60,900 nucleotides of DNA. It comes from CALXVA01 sp964587175. GTDB lineage: Bacteria; Bacillota; Clostridia; TANB77; CAG-508. Made by a program: the position numbers and the translations under genes. Of the stretch, positions 19,996-28,786 are shown piece after piece. Each line of letters begins with the position of its first letter. The first letter of the stretch is position 1. The DNA lies in NCBI GenBank assembly GCA_964587175.1, contig CAZPKK010000003.1, positions 1-60,900 on the forward strand, read 5' to 3'. Below the pieces are notes generated by a model. That model saw only the letters and a list, made by a program, of their open reading frames with translations, had not been told where the DNA came from and searched no databases.

Positions 19996-20994
19996 ATGAA
20001 AATATTAGTTACAGGTGGAGCAGGTTTTATAGGCAGTAATTTCTTGCATTATGAAGTTAATAATTATCCAAATGATGATTTTGTATGTTTGGATGCTCTA
20101 ACTTATGCAGGAAATTATAACAATATTAAATCCTTAGAAAATAAACCAAATTATAAATTTGTAAAAGGAGATATTGCAGATAGAGACTTTATTGATAATT
20201 TATTTAAGAAAGAAAAATTTGATTTAGTTATTAACTTTGCAGCTGAATCACATGTTGATAATTCAATACTAAATCCAGGAATATTTATGAAAACCAATAT
20301 TATTGGAACTCAAGTTTTAATGGATGCAGCAAGAAAGTATGGAAATATTAGATATCATCAAGTATCAACAGATGAAGTTTATGGAGATTTACCATTAGAT
20401 AGAAAAGATTTGTTATTTACAGAAAAAACACCTATACATCCATCTAGCCCATATTCAGCTAGTAAAGCTAGTGCAGATTTATTAGTAGAGGCATATTATA
20501 GAACTTATGGTCTACCAATAACAATTTCTAGATGTTCAAATAATTATGGACCATACCAATTCCCAGAAAAATTAATACCAGTAGTTATTTCTAAAGCAAT
20601 GAATAATGAAGAAATTCCTGTTTATGGAACAGGTGAAAATGTTCGTGACTGGATACATGTACATGACCATAATATAGGGGTTGATTTAATTGCCAGAAGA
20701 GGGAAGATTGGCGAAGTATATAACTTAGGTGGACATTCAGAAAGAACAAATTTAGAATTAGTAAAAATAATATTAAAACAATTAGAAAAACCAGAAAGTT
20801 TAATCAGTTTTGTTTCTGATAGACCTGGTCATGACCTACGTTATGCAATAGATTCAACAAAAGCTGAAAAAGGGCTAAACTGGGATAGAACTTATACTTT
20901 TGAAGAAGGAATTAAGGAAACAATTAATTGGTATTTAGATAATCAAGAATGGATAGATAATATAAAATCTGGAGAATACAGAAACTATAAATAA
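19996..20994 (+). CDS. rmlB: dTDP-glucose 4,6-dehydratase
   Basis: This 332 aa short-chain dehydrogenase-type enzyme makes dTDP-4-keto-6-deoxyglucose between the RmlA and RmlC steps. It has G-G-A-G-F-I-G-S-N at the N-terminus, S-T-D-E-V-Y-G, Y-S-A-S-K (catalytic Tyr/Lys) and N-N-Y-G-P-Y-Q-F-P-E-K. The start was set at 19996, where the Rossmann fold begins behind AGGGAAG. Confidence 0.96.
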   Translation: MKILVTGGAGFIGSNFLHYEVNNYPNDDFVCLDALTYAGNYNNIKSLENKPNYKFVKGDIADRDFIDNLFKKEKFDLVINFAAESHVDNSILNPGIFMKTNIIGTQVLMDAARKYGNIRYHQVSTDEVYGDLPLDRKDLLFTEKTPIHPSSPYSASKASADLLVEAYYRTYGLPITISRCSNNYGPYQFPEKLIPVVISKAMNNEEIPVYGTGENVRDWIHVHDHNIGVDLIARRGKIGEVYNLGGHSERTNLELVKIILKQLEKPESLISFVSDRPGHDLRYAIDSTKAEKGLNWDRTYTFEEGIKETINWYLDNQEWIDNIKSGEYRNYK

Positions 20995-21005
20995 TATCTT
21001 TCTTG

Positions 21006-21099
21006 TTGTATAGTGACTATGCAGTAAGTCAAAAGTTTCATTAGGACGTGCGTATTTGCAAAGCAAGATTGCTACAAAAGGCGAAACCACTTTTATTAT
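21006..21099 (+). repeat. Structured repeat, copy 1
   Basis: This copy and 23501-23609 share the start TTGTATAG, the core GTGCGTATTTGC, then GCTACAAAAGG, and the end CCACTTTT-N-TTAT. Each copy can form a 5' hairpin closed by TATAG/CTAT and a small TTGC-RAA-GCAA hairpin. The outer arms also pair in each copy although their sequence differs (GTTTC/GAAAC here). It may be a mobile repeat or a cis-acting RNA of the ABC exporter downstream. Confidence 0.65.
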
Positions 21100-21125
21100 G
21101 ACGAAATAAAATAGAAGGAGAAAAG

Positions 21126-21917
21126 ATGAAGAATTTAAAATTATTTTTTAAAAACATTAAAAGTTATTATAAATATGCAGTTAGATCCGCGAAAGCAGAG
21201 TTAAAAAGTGAAGTGGCAGATTCTTATTTAAATTGGTTATGGTGGGTAATCGAACCATTATGTTTTATGCTTATTTATGTTTTTGTATTTGGCTATGTAT
21301 TTAAAGCTAGTGAAGAGTACTTTGCAACATTTATATTTGTTGGTTTAACTGCTTGGGAATTTTTTAACAGAATGCTTAAAGGAAGTGTAAAGTTAATATT
21401 ACAAAATAGAGATTTAGTAACAAAAGTTTATATTCCAAAGTATATATTATTGTTATCAAAATCATTTACATATTTATTTAAAATGCTAATTTCATTTGGA
21501 ATTGCATTTGTTGTAATGATTGTAACTGGCGTACCACTTACTTTAAATATCTTGTATATGATTCCGATTGTAATTATATTATATATTTTATCGTTTGGTA
21601 TGGGAATGATAATAATGCACTTTGGTGTATTTTTAGATGATTTAGCTAATTTAATTAATATATTTCTTAGAATGCTTGTTTACTTTTCAGGAGTATTTTA
21701 TAATATTTCAACAAGGCTTAGTGGAAAATTAGCTTATTTTCTACTCAGGGGAAACCCTATAGCATTCATAATGAATGAACTAAGAAAAACTATGATATAT
21801 GGTATGCATCCAAGTTTTGAGGGATTGGCATTTTGGCTTGTGATTGGATGTATATTATGTGTAATAGGTATAAATATAATTCATAAAAATGAAAATAGTT
21901 ATGCAAAGGTGATTTAA
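21126..21917 (+). CDS. Polysaccharide ABC-2 exporter permease
   Basis: The 263 aa protein has about six hydrophobic segments and the ABC-2 export permease layout (L-W-W-V-I-E-P-L near residue 38, F-V-G-L-T-A-W-E-F-F). It resembles TagG/Wzm/RfbA-type permeases that export lipid-linked polysaccharides. The stop codon overlaps the start of the ATPase, so the two are translationally coupled. Confidence 0.85.
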   Translation: MKNLKLFFKNIKSYYKYAVRSAKAELKSEVADSYLNWLWWVIEPLCFMLIYVFVFGYVFKASEEYFATFIFVGLTAWEFFNRMLKGSVKLILQNRDLVTKVYIPKYILLLSKSFTYLFKMLISFGIAFVVMIVTGVPLTLNILYMIPIVIILYILSFGMGMIIMHFGVFLDDLANLINIFLRMLVYFSGVFYNISTRLSGKLAYFLLRGNPIAFIMNELRKTMIYGMHPSFEGLAFWLVIGCILCVIGINIIHKNENSYAKVI

Positions 21918-22648
21918 TGAAAAATATAGCAATAACAGTAAAAAATTTACATATTACATATAGAGGCTTAAAAAAGACATCTATTAGAGCTTCTTGGAAG
22001 TATATGTTTAATAAAGTGGAAAAATTCAAAGCATTAAAAGGAGTAAGTTTTAATGTAGAAGAAGGGAAAATAATTGGTATTATAGGCAAAAATGGTAGTG
22101 GAAAATCAACTATGCTAAAAGCAATTGCAGGAATATTTTCACCTGATAAAGGAAGTATTGATTTACATGGACATACCATATCACTTTTATCTATTGGTGT
22201 TGGTTTTAACAAAAAATTGACAGGAAAAGAAAACATTTATTTATCAGGTTTATTATTAGGTTTTACAGAAGAAGAAATAAAGAAAAAAGAAAAAGAAATA
22301 ATTAAATTTGCTGACATTGGAGAGTTCATTCATAAACCTGTTAAGACCTATTCATCTGGCATGTATTCTAAACTTGCTTTTGCAATTACTGCTATACTTG
22401 AAACAGATATTATATTGATTGATGAAGTTTTATCAGTAGGAGATGCAAAATTTAGAGAGAAAAGTTACAATAAAATGAAAGAACTAATTAGTGACGAGAA
22501 AAGAACTGTACTTATAGTTTCACATAGTATAGGTACAATAAGAGAACTTTGCAATGAAGTTATTTGGTTACATGATGGAAAAATCAAAATGCAAGGAACT
22601 CCAGAAGAAGTGCTAGAGAAATATGAAAAATTCATGGTGAAGGAATGA
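21917..22648 (+). CDS. Polysaccharide ABC exporter ATP-binding protein
   Basis: The 243 aa ATPase has Walker A G-K-N-G-S-G-K-S-T, signature Y-S-S-G-M-Y-S-K-L, Walker B I-I-L-I-D-E-V and the H-loop V-S-H-S. The Y-S-S-G-M signature variant is typical of Wzt/TagH polysaccharide exporters. It partners with the permease immediately upstream and likely exports the glycan made by the genes at 14.3-21.0 kb. Confidence 0.9.
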   Translation: MKNIAITVKNLHITYRGLKKTSIRASWKYMFNKVEKFKALKGVSFNVEEGKIIGIIGKNGSGKSTMLKAIAGIFSPDKGSIDLHGHTISLLSIGVGFNKKLTGKENIYLSGLLLGFTEEEIKKKEKEIIKFADIGEFIHKPVKTYSSGMYSKLAFAITAILETDIILIDEVLSVGDAKFREKSYNKMKELISDEKRTVLIVSHSIGTIRELCNEVIWLHDGKIKMQGTPEEVLEKYEKFMVKE

Positions 22649-23448
22649 GAAAAAATATGAAAATACTTGCAGTTGGAGATATAGTAGGAGAGGTTGGATT
22701 AGAGTATTTAAAAAATTTGTTGCCTAAAATAATAGAAAAAGAAAATATAGATTTTGTTATAGTAAATGCAGAAAATACTTCAAGTGGGATGGGATTAACA
22801 ATAAAGGATTTTAATACATTATTAAAAATGCCAATAGATATAATGACTATGGGAAATCATACATGGGGAAAAAAAGATATTTTTGCCTTTATAGATAATC
22901 CTAAACTTATAAGACCTGCAAATTATTCAAAAGGTGTACCTGGAAAGGGGTATCAAATTTGCAACTGTAAAAATAAGAAGTTAGCAGTGATAAATTTGAT
23001 TGGAAGAACTGACATGAATGTTTTATCTGAAAATCCATTTATTGTTGTAGAAAAGTTAATAAATGATTTAAAACAAGAGTCAGATGCTATTATTGTAGAT
23101 TTTCATGCAGAAGCAACTGCAGAAAAAATAGCTATGAAATATTTTTTAGATGGTAAAGTGAACATTATTTTTGGTACGCATACACATGTGCAAACAGCTG
23201 ATGAAGAAATAACAGAAAAAGGAACAGCTTACATAACAGATTTGGGTATGACAGGACCTAAAGAATCTGTTATAGGTATGGATATATCAGCCTCAATAAA
23301 AAGATTTGTTACATCACTTCCCGAAAGATATAAATTAGCAGAAGGGAAGGCTGTTTTAAATGGATGTGTGTTTGAATTAGATGATGAAACTCTAAAAGCA
23401 AAAAATGTATATAGAATAAGATACAATTATATATCAGAGTGTAATTAA
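22645..23448 (+). CDS. ymdB: YmdB-family metallophosphoesterase
   Basis: The ~267 aa phosphodiesterase shows the calcineurin-like metal motifs V-G-D-I-V-G, N-A-E-N, G-N-H-T-W, D-F-H-A-E and G-T-H-T-H. In Bacillus, YmdB hydrolyses cyclic nucleotides in vitro and affects biofilm and motility decisions. The ATGA overlap with the ABC ATPase couples it to the exporter. A spoVS gene follows 500 bases downstream, the same order as in Bacillus. Confidence 0.88.
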   Translation: MRKNMKILAVGDIVGEVGLEYLKNLLPKIIEKENIDFVIVNAENTSSGMGLTIKDFNTLLKMPIDIMTMGNHTWGKKDIFAFIDNPKLIRPANYSKGVPGKGYQICNCKNKKLAVINLIGRTDMNVLSENPFIVVEKLINDLKQESDAIIVDFHAEATAEKIAMKYFLDGKVNIIFGTHTHVQTADEEITEKGTAYITDLGMTGPKESVIGMDISASIKRFVTSLPERYKLAEGKAVLNGCVFELDDETLKAKNVYRIRYNYISECN

Positions 23449-23463
23449 TGTAGATATATAACT

Positions 23464-23501
23464 AAAAAAGGAAGAGATTTTAAAATCTGTTCCTTTTTTA
23501 T
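23464..23501 (+). terminator. Intrinsic terminator after ymdB
   Basis: AAAAAAGGAA-N-AGATTTT pairs with AAAATCT-N-TTCCTTTTTT, ending in a T-run. Confidence 0.85.
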
Positions 23502-23609
23502 TGTATAGGAAAAATCGAAGATTTTTGCTATATAACAAGGCCGAAGTTTCCTTAGACTGTGCGTATTTGCGAAGCAAAACGCTACAAAAGGAAAAGCCAC
23601 TTTTCTTAT
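23501..23609 (+). repeat. Structured repeat, copy 2
   Basis: This is the second copy of the element at 21006-21099. Its 5' hairpin is longer (AAAAATC-GAA-GATTTTT inside TATAG/CTATA) and its outer arms differ but still pair (TTTCCTT/AAGGAAA). It lies just after the ymdB terminator. Confidence 0.65.
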
Positions 23610-23678
23610 ATCAATATTTCAAAAAAAGAAAGGAAATTTAATAAAAAAAGTGATAAACTATCAATAAATGTCAAAGAA

Positions 23679-23685
23679 TGTCGAA
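23679..23685 (+). promoter_or_regulatory. Possible Spo0A box upstream of spoVS
   Basis: TGTCGAA matches the core of the Spo0A-binding consensus from Bacillus and Clostridium. It lies about 260 bases upstream of the spoVS start in the otherwise empty 23610-23790 stretch. A single 7-mer match is weak evidence. Confidence 0.25.
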
Positions 23686-23795
23686 AAGACACGACGAGTT
23701 TTCCTTTTTTTTCCAGAAAACCCCTAGACAATTTCCAGAAATTGTAATATAAATATGAGTGTTGATTAACAAATAAAAAAATATAGGAGGCAGAC

Positions 23796-23918
23796 TTGAA
23801 AAATAATTACAATTTTGACGTTGTCAAACTTCTTTTAAAATTTAATCAACGTACCAAAAGTACGCTTCATAAATTTTATACTTGTTTTCTTAGTCAAAAT
23901 TTAATTTTTTTCAACTAG
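23796..23918 (+). CDS. Possible 40-aa leader ORF before spoVS
   Basis: A TTG start at 23796 follows an excellent AGGAGG (23785-23790), and the frame encodes 40 residues with no recognised family, stopping at 23916-23918, 30 bases before spoVS. It could be a small protein or a leader that couples translation to spoVS. No homologue is known to me. Confidence 0.3.
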   Translation: MKNNYNFDVVKLLLKFNQRTKSTLHKFYTCFLSQNLIFFN

Positions 23919-23948
23919 ATTTGTGCCTTAGAAAGGAATGCGGTAAAA

Positions 23949-24212
23949 ATGGAAATTTTAAAAATCTCATCAAAATCAAATCCAAATTCAGTAGCAGGAG
24001 CTATTGCAGGTTTGGTAAAAGAATCTAACAGAGCAGAAATGCAAGCAATAGGAGCAGGAGCACTTAATCAAGCTGTAAAAGCTGTAGCAATAGCAAGAGG
24101 TTTTGTTGCACCAGCCGGAGTTGATTTAGTGTGCATACCTGCTTTTGCAGAAGTTGAAGTGGAAGGAGAAGATAGGACAGGAATTAAACTTATTGTAGAA
24201 TCAAGAAAGTAA
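23949..24212 (+). CDS. spoVS: Stage V sporulation protein S
   Basis: This 87 aa protein has an Alba-like nucleic-acid-binding fold and is needed for late spore development in Bacillus. The conserved S-N-P-N-S-V-A-G-A-I-A-G and Q-A-V-K-A-V-A-I-A-R-G segments are unmistakable. GAAAGGAA precedes the ATG. A close paralogue lies in the prophage at 38108-38368. Confidence 0.95.
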   Translation: MEILKISSKSNPNSVAGAIAGLVKESNRAEMQAIGAGALNQAVKAVAIARGFVAPAGVDLVCIPAFAEVEVEGEDRTGIKLIVESRK

Positions 24213-24244
24213 AATTATGAAATGAATAGAAATTAAATAAATTG

Positions 24245-24275
24245 GGGGCACTTCTTTTGATTGTGCCTCTTTTGT
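24245..24275 (+). terminator. Intrinsic terminator after spoVS
   Basis: GGGGCAC pairs with GTGCCTC around an A/T-rich loop, and a T-rich run follows. Confidence 0.6.
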
Positions 24276-24378
24276 TTCTATTTAAGATTAGTATTTACAA
24301 CAAAAAAATTAAAACTGGTTGAAAAAAAACAATTTATGTTATATATTTATATAGCAAGATATCTCTTAAGGAGGCTAT

Positions 24379-25965
24379 ATGAAATCAAATATTATAAAAT
24401 ATATTTTTATTGCTTTTGCAATTTTTATAATAGGATTTGCAATATATAAAATAAATTTTGAAGAAGCAGAGGAAGTTGCTGAAAATGATGTTTCTACAAC
24501 GCAAACTACTCAAGAGACAGAATCTGTATTAAGTATAGGAATCTCTGGGTTTGATAACATAAATCCACTAATTACAAATAATAAAGATATCATTAGTTTA
24601 TCTACTATTCTATATGAACCTTTGTTAGAAATTACAGATGACTATGGAATAGAATTGAAGCTTGCAGAAGAATGGTCAAAGTCAGATGCAACAACATATT
24701 TGATAAAACTAAAAGACAATTTAAAATGGGATAATGGAGGGGATGTAACAGGCCAGGATGTAAAATTCACGATAGAGAAGTTGCAAGAAGGAGATTCTGT
24801 GTATTCAGATAATGTAGAAAACATAGAATCTGTAGAAATAATAGATGGGAATACTATTAGATTTAATTTAAAAGAAGAAGAACCTTTTTTTGAATATAAT
24901 TTAATTTTTCCAATAATATCGAGTAGCCAGTTTGCAGACGAAGATTTTTACAATTCGAGAATTGCACCATATGCTACTGGAATGTATAAAGTAGAATCTG
25001 CAACAGAAGAAACAATGGAATTAGTACAAAATGACAATTGGGAAAATTCAGACAATATAGAAAGAAACATAGATAGAATTGTAATATATTTCTATGATAC
25101 AATGGGAGATGCGTTTAATAGTTTGAAAATAGGTAATATAGATATGGTATGCACATCTTTAACAAATGTTGAAGACTATATAGGAACGATTGGATATAAT
25201 ACAACAGAGTACAAAGGAAGAGAGCTTGATTTTATTAGTTTAAATTGTGATGATACCATATTATCCAATAAAGAAGTAAGACAAGCAATAAATTATGCTA
25301 TAGATAAAAATAAAATAAATTCAACTGTGTTTAGCAATAACTATTATATATCATCTTTCCCAATAGATTATGGAAGTTATTTATATGATAAAGAAAGTGA
25401 ATCTAGTTATGATACAGAAAAAGCAAAAGAGGTTTTAGAAGATGCTGGATGGGAATATAGATATGGATATTGGAGAAAAACAGAAAATTATACTACACAA
25501 TATTTAAACTTAAACTTAGTGGTGGATAATAGTAATGAAACTAGGGTTCAAGTAGCTGAACTAATTGAAGAACAATTAGAAGAAATAGGAATAAATGTAA
25601 CTGTATATAAAGTATCAAATTCGTCTTATAAAAATTATTTAGAAAACAAAAATTATGATATGATTATAACAGGCGTAAGCAATGGATATAGCCCGGATTT
25701 AACATATTTTTTAGGTGAAAATAATATAGCAAATTATCAAAACGAGGAAGTGACAAGTATATTAGAGGAGATAAAAAATATATCAGATAGTGAATTATTA
25801 AAAGAAAAATATGATAGAATAATTGAAATATATGAAGATGAAGTACCATATGTGTGTTTATATAGAAATACTAATAAAGTTGTGTATAATATAAGACTCA
25901 CTGGAGATATAACACCAAATAATTATACTGTGTATTATGGGATTGAGAATTGGTATAGGCAGTAG
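24379..25965 (+). CDS. Oligopeptide-type ABC transporter substrate-binding protein
   Basis: The 528 aa protein belongs to the family 5 extracellular solute-binding proteins (OppA/DppE type). Visible segments are L-S-T-I-L-Y-E-P-L, the hallmark W-S-K-S-D...Y-L-I-K-L-K-D-N-L-K-W-D-N-G, and A-P-Y-A-T-G-M-Y. The N-terminus is a single hydrophobic helix (residues 7-24) without a lipobox Cys, so it is held as a membrane-anchored or secreted protein. No permease genes are next to it. GGAGG precedes the ATG. Confidence 0.85.
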   Translation: MKSNIIKYIFIAFAIFIIGFAIYKINFEEAEEVAENDVSTTQTTQETESVLSIGISGFDNINPLITNNKDIISLSTILYEPLLEITDDYGIELKLAEEWSKSDATTYLIKLKDNLKWDNGGDVTGQDVKFTIEKLQEGDSVYSDNVENIESVEIIDGNTIRFNLKEEEPFFEYNLIFPIISSSQFADEDFYNSRIAPYATGMYKVESATEETMELVQNDNWENSDNIERNIDRIVIYFYDTMGDAFNSLKIGNIDMVCTSLTNVEDYIGTIGYNTTEYKGRELDFISLNCDDTILSNKEVRQAINYAIDKNKINSTVFSNNYYISSFPIDYGSYLYDKESESSYDTEKAKEVLEDAGWEYRYGYWRKTENYTTQYLNLNLVVDNSNETRVQVAELIEEQLEEIGINVTVYKVSNSSYKNYLENKNYDMIITGVSNGYSPDLTYFLGENNIANYQNEEVTSILEEIKNISDSELLKEKYDRIIEIYEDEVPYVCLYRNTNKVVYNIRLTGDITPNNYTVYYGIENWYRQ

Positions 25966-25982
25966 TGGTTTAAAGTCCGTCC

Positions 25983-26079
25983 CATTTTGATGTCACATAT
26001 ATTTTGTACTCTCCAAGTTTTCGAGTAAAAAATATATACCACGTGAGACTACCTATATATAAATATGTGACACGTGGGA
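25983..26079. other. Long inverted repeat between the binding-protein gene and recA
   Basis: CCCA...TGTCACATATATTT pairs with AAATATGTGACA...TGGG at the far end, closing a stem over about 70 bases. It may terminate the upstream gene. It is not a LexA box; I see no CGAAC-type SOS operator before recA. Confidence 0.45.
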
Positions 26080-26122
26080 TTAATAAGAAGAATAAAACGC
26101 AAAATAAAATTTAAAAAAGCTC

Positions 26123-26150
26123 TTGACAAATTTTTTAAATAGTATATAAT
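26123..26150 (+). promoter_or_regulatory. recA promoter
   Basis: TTGACA (26123-26128) and TATAAT (26145-26150) are separated by 16 bases, 89 bases before the recA ATG. Confidence 0.8.
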
Positions 26151-26238
26151 ACAAACAGTTGTTTTACAAAAGCGAAAAATTAAGGAACGAAAGAATGCTA
26201 GTGAAAAGTAATCTATGAAATTTAAGGAGGAAAAATAA

Positions 26239-27297
26239 ATGGGAAATCAAAGTGCAGAAAAGATGAGAGCATTAGAAGCAGCATTAGGTCAAATTGAAAA
26301 ACAGTTTGGAAAAGGATCAGTAATGAAATTGGGAGATTTTGGAGCAATGGAGGTTGAGGCAATACCAACAGGTGCTTTAAGTTTGGATATAGCTTTAGGA
26401 ATAGGTGGAATTCCTAGAGGAAGAATAGTAGAAATATATGGACCAGAGTCATCTGGAAAGACAACTCTTGCATTACATATGATAGCAGAGGCGCAAAAAC
26501 TTGGTGGAGAAGCAGCTTTTGTTGATGCGGAGCATGCATTAGATCCAGTATATTCAAAACATTTAGGAGTAGATATAGATAATTTAATTGTTTCTCAACC
26601 AGATACTGGTGAACAAGCTTTAGAAATAACGGAGGCTTTAGTGAGAAGCGGAGCAATAGATATAATAGTTATAGATTCGGTTGCAGCATTGGTTCCAAAA
26701 GCAGAGATAGATGGTGATATGGGAGATGCTCATGTTGGCTTACAAGCAAGACTTATGTCACAAGCTTTAAGAAAATTAGCAGGAGTAATTAATAAATCAA
26801 ATGCAGTGGTTGTATTTATAAACCAATTAAGAGAGAAAGTTGGAATTATGTTTGGGAATCCAGAAACAACTGCTGGAGGAAGAGCTTTAAAATATTATGC
26901 TTCTGTAAGATTAGATATAAGAAAAATAGAAAATATCAAACAAGATGGAGAAGTGATAGGAAATAGAGCAAGAGTAAAGGTAGTTAAAAATAAAGTAGCA
27001 CCACCATTTAGAGAAGCTGAATTTGATATTATTTATGGTAAAGGCATTTCAAAAGAAGGTAATATCTTAGATATAGCAGTAAACTTAGATATAATAGAAA
27101 AATCAGGTTCTTGGTTTAGTTATAATGGGGAAAGAATTGGTCAAGGAAGAGAAAATGTAAAGAAATACTTAAAAGAAAATCCAAAAGTAGCAGAAGAAGT
27201 TGAGAAAAAGATTAGAGACAATTTTAACACAGCATTTGAGAAAAGCTTAGGCGATGAAGAAATCGATGAAGAACAAGAAACTGAGCCAGAAGAGTAA
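26239..27297 (+). CDS. recA: Recombinase RecA
   Basis: This 352 aa ATPase forms the strand-exchange filament for recombination and SOS induction. Walker A G-P-E-S-S-G-K-T is at residues 68-75, with I-I-V-I-D-S-V-A-A-L, the loop V-F-I-N-Q-L-R-E-K-V-G and the acidic C-terminal tail. Translation starts behind AAGGAGG. recX follows, the usual regulatory partner. Confidence 0.98.
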   Translation: MGNQSAEKMRALEAALGQIEKQFGKGSVMKLGDFGAMEVEAIPTGALSLDIALGIGGIPRGRIVEIYGPESSGKTTLALHMIAEAQKLGGEAAFVDAEHALDPVYSKHLGVDIDNLIVSQPDTGEQALEITEALVRSGAIDIIVIDSVAALVPKAEIDGDMGDAHVGLQARLMSQALRKLAGVINKSNAVVVFINQLREKVGIMFGNPETTAGGRALKYYASVRLDIRKIENIKQDGEVIGNRARVKVVKNKVAPPFREAEFDIIYGKGISKEGNILDIAVNLDIIEKSGSWFSYNGERIGQGRENVKKYLKENPKVAEEVEKKIRDNFNTAFEKSLGDEEIDEEQETEPEE

Positions 27298-27329
27298 AGA
27301 AATTTAAAGATATTTATTTTTGCGTTATT

Positions 27330-27389
27330 ACATAAGTTTTAAATTCATTTAATTTAAAAAAATATATATCGTGAATTTAAAACTTATGT
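27330..27389 (+). terminator. Hairpin between recA and recX
   Basis: ACATAAGTTTTAAATTCA pairs perfectly (18 bp) with TGAATTTAAAACTTATGT across a 24-nt loop. There is no strong T-run, so it may attenuate rather than end transcription and lower recX relative to recA. Confidence 0.5.
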
Positions 27390-27425
27390 GTTTAGTTTAA
27401 AATAAATCTAAAAGGAGTAACCTTA

Positions 27426-27884
27426 ATGGTGGAAATTGAAGAGTTAGAAAAATTAGATAAATTAAAAACAAAAGTATTAAAATATATAATGTATAAAAAA
27501 AGAACAGAAAATGAAGTCAGAAGAAGATTTTTAGAAAATGACGAAGATTTACTAGAAGAAGTTATAAATGACTTAAAAGAAAATGGATATATTGATGACG
27601 AAAGCTATGTTGAAAGAGCTATATCTGAATTTATGAATTTAAATAATTTATCTATAAAAGAACTAAAATATAAATTACAAGCAAAAGGTGTAAATTCAAA
27701 AGTTCTTGAAAACTATTTTTATGAACATGAGGAAGAATTAGAAGAATTTGAAATAAATTCAGCTAAAAATCTCATATTAAAAAAACAGAATAGTATGGAA
27801 GAACAAGCCTTAATACAATATCTATTAAAAAAAGGGTATAAAATGGATACAATAAAAGAAGCTATAAAAGTTATTGATGAATAA
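27426..27884 (+). CDS. recX: Regulatory protein RecX
   Basis: The 152 aa protein has the RecX layout of three-helix repeats: K-R-T-E-N-E-V-R-R-R-F, then G-Y-I-D-D-E-S-Y-V-E-R-A, then K-L-Q-A-K-G-V. RecX binds and modulates RecA filaments. It sits directly downstream of recA behind AAGGAG. Confidence 0.85.
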   Translation: MVEIEELEKLDKLKTKVLKYIMYKKRTENEVRRRFLENDEDLLEEVINDLKENGYIDDESYVERAISEFMNLNNLSIKELKYKLQAKGVNSKVLENYFYEHEEELEEFEINSAKNLILKKQNSMEEQALIQYLLKKGYKMDTIKEAIKVIDE

Positions 27885-27917
27885 TAAATATATCTTATTA
27901 GAATGGAAGGAAGAAAA

Positions 27918-28676
27918 ATGCAAAATATATTAACACTAGAAACTAATAAATATAAGCTAAAATTAGAGAACTTTGAAGGTCCTCTTGATCTATTATGCCA
28001 TTTGATAGATAAAAACAAAATGGATATTTATGATATTAATTTGAGTGAAATAACTGACCAATATGTAGAATATATAAATGAAATGGAAAAAATGAATTTA
28101 GAAATAACAAGTGAATTTTTAGTTATGGCATCAACACTTCTTTATCTAAAGTCTAAAAATCTATTACCAAATCAGATAGAAGATGAAAAAGAACTTACTG
28201 AAGAAGAGTTAATACAAAGAATAATAGAATATAAAAAATACAAAGAAATAACAAAAAAAATGCGCGAAATGTATGAAAGTATGAATAATGTAATCTTTAA
28301 GTTGCCTGAAATAATAGAACTTCCAAAGCAAAAACTAGATAGGGATTATAAAAAAGAATTAATATCAGATACATATGCTGAAATAGTAGAAAAAAATGCA
28401 AATAGACTAAATCAAAATGCTAAAAACATAGAGAAAATTGCAATTACAGAAACATATACTGTAGGCGAAAAGGTTAAAACTATGTTTAAAGCATTATTAC
28501 ACCAGAAACAATTTGTGTTTAACAAATTGTTTCCAAAGCAAAAATGTTCTAAGCCAGAGATAGTGACTGCTTTTACAGGACTATTAGAGCTTTCAAGAAG
28601 AAACAAAGTATTGACTTCACAAAAAGAATTATTTGGAGATATAACAGTAGAGAAAAATCAAAAAAAGATTAGTTAG
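27918..28676 (+). CDS. scpA: Segregation and condensation protein A
   Basis: This is the 252 aa kleisin subunit of the bacterial SMC condensin. The N-terminal F-E-G-P-L-D-L-L-C-H-L-I and the Y-L-K-S-K-N-L-L-P segments are diagnostic. The start at 27918 is preferred over 27903 because GGAAGG lies between them. scpB, often adjacent, is not visible in the window. Confidence 0.92.
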   Translation: MQNILTLETNKYKLKLENFEGPLDLLCHLIDKNKMDIYDINLSEITDQYVEYINEMEKMNLEITSEFLVMASTLLYLKSKNLLPNQIEDEKELTEEELIQRIIEYKKYKEITKKMREMYESMNNVIFKLPEIIELPKQKLDRDYKKELISDTYAEIVEKNANRLNQNAKNIEKIAITETYTVGEKVKTMFKALLHQKQFVFNKLFPKQKCSKPEIVTAFTGLLELSRRNKVLTSQKELFGDITVEKNQKKIS

Positions 28677-28786
28677 ATTTTTCAATTTTATTTACTGGGG
28701 GAAATTGAATATTTTAAGTTTATGTTTAAAAAAGAAAAAAATGGTAAAACTAATATCAAATAGCTTTCTAAGAGGAAGTGATTATA

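Noticed and set aside
23559..23747. 62-codon ORF after ymdB
   Set aside because: It overlaps the structured repeat copy 2, has no ribosome site and no protein-like composition.
25983..26079. CRISPR or repeat array from the inverted repeat before recA
   Set aside because: There is a single inverted pair with no repeated units or spacers. No CRISPR array was seen anywhere in the window.
26100..26238. LexA/SOS box upstream of recA
   Set aside because: No sequence close to the Gram-positive CGAAC-N4-GTTCG consensus is visible in the promoter region.
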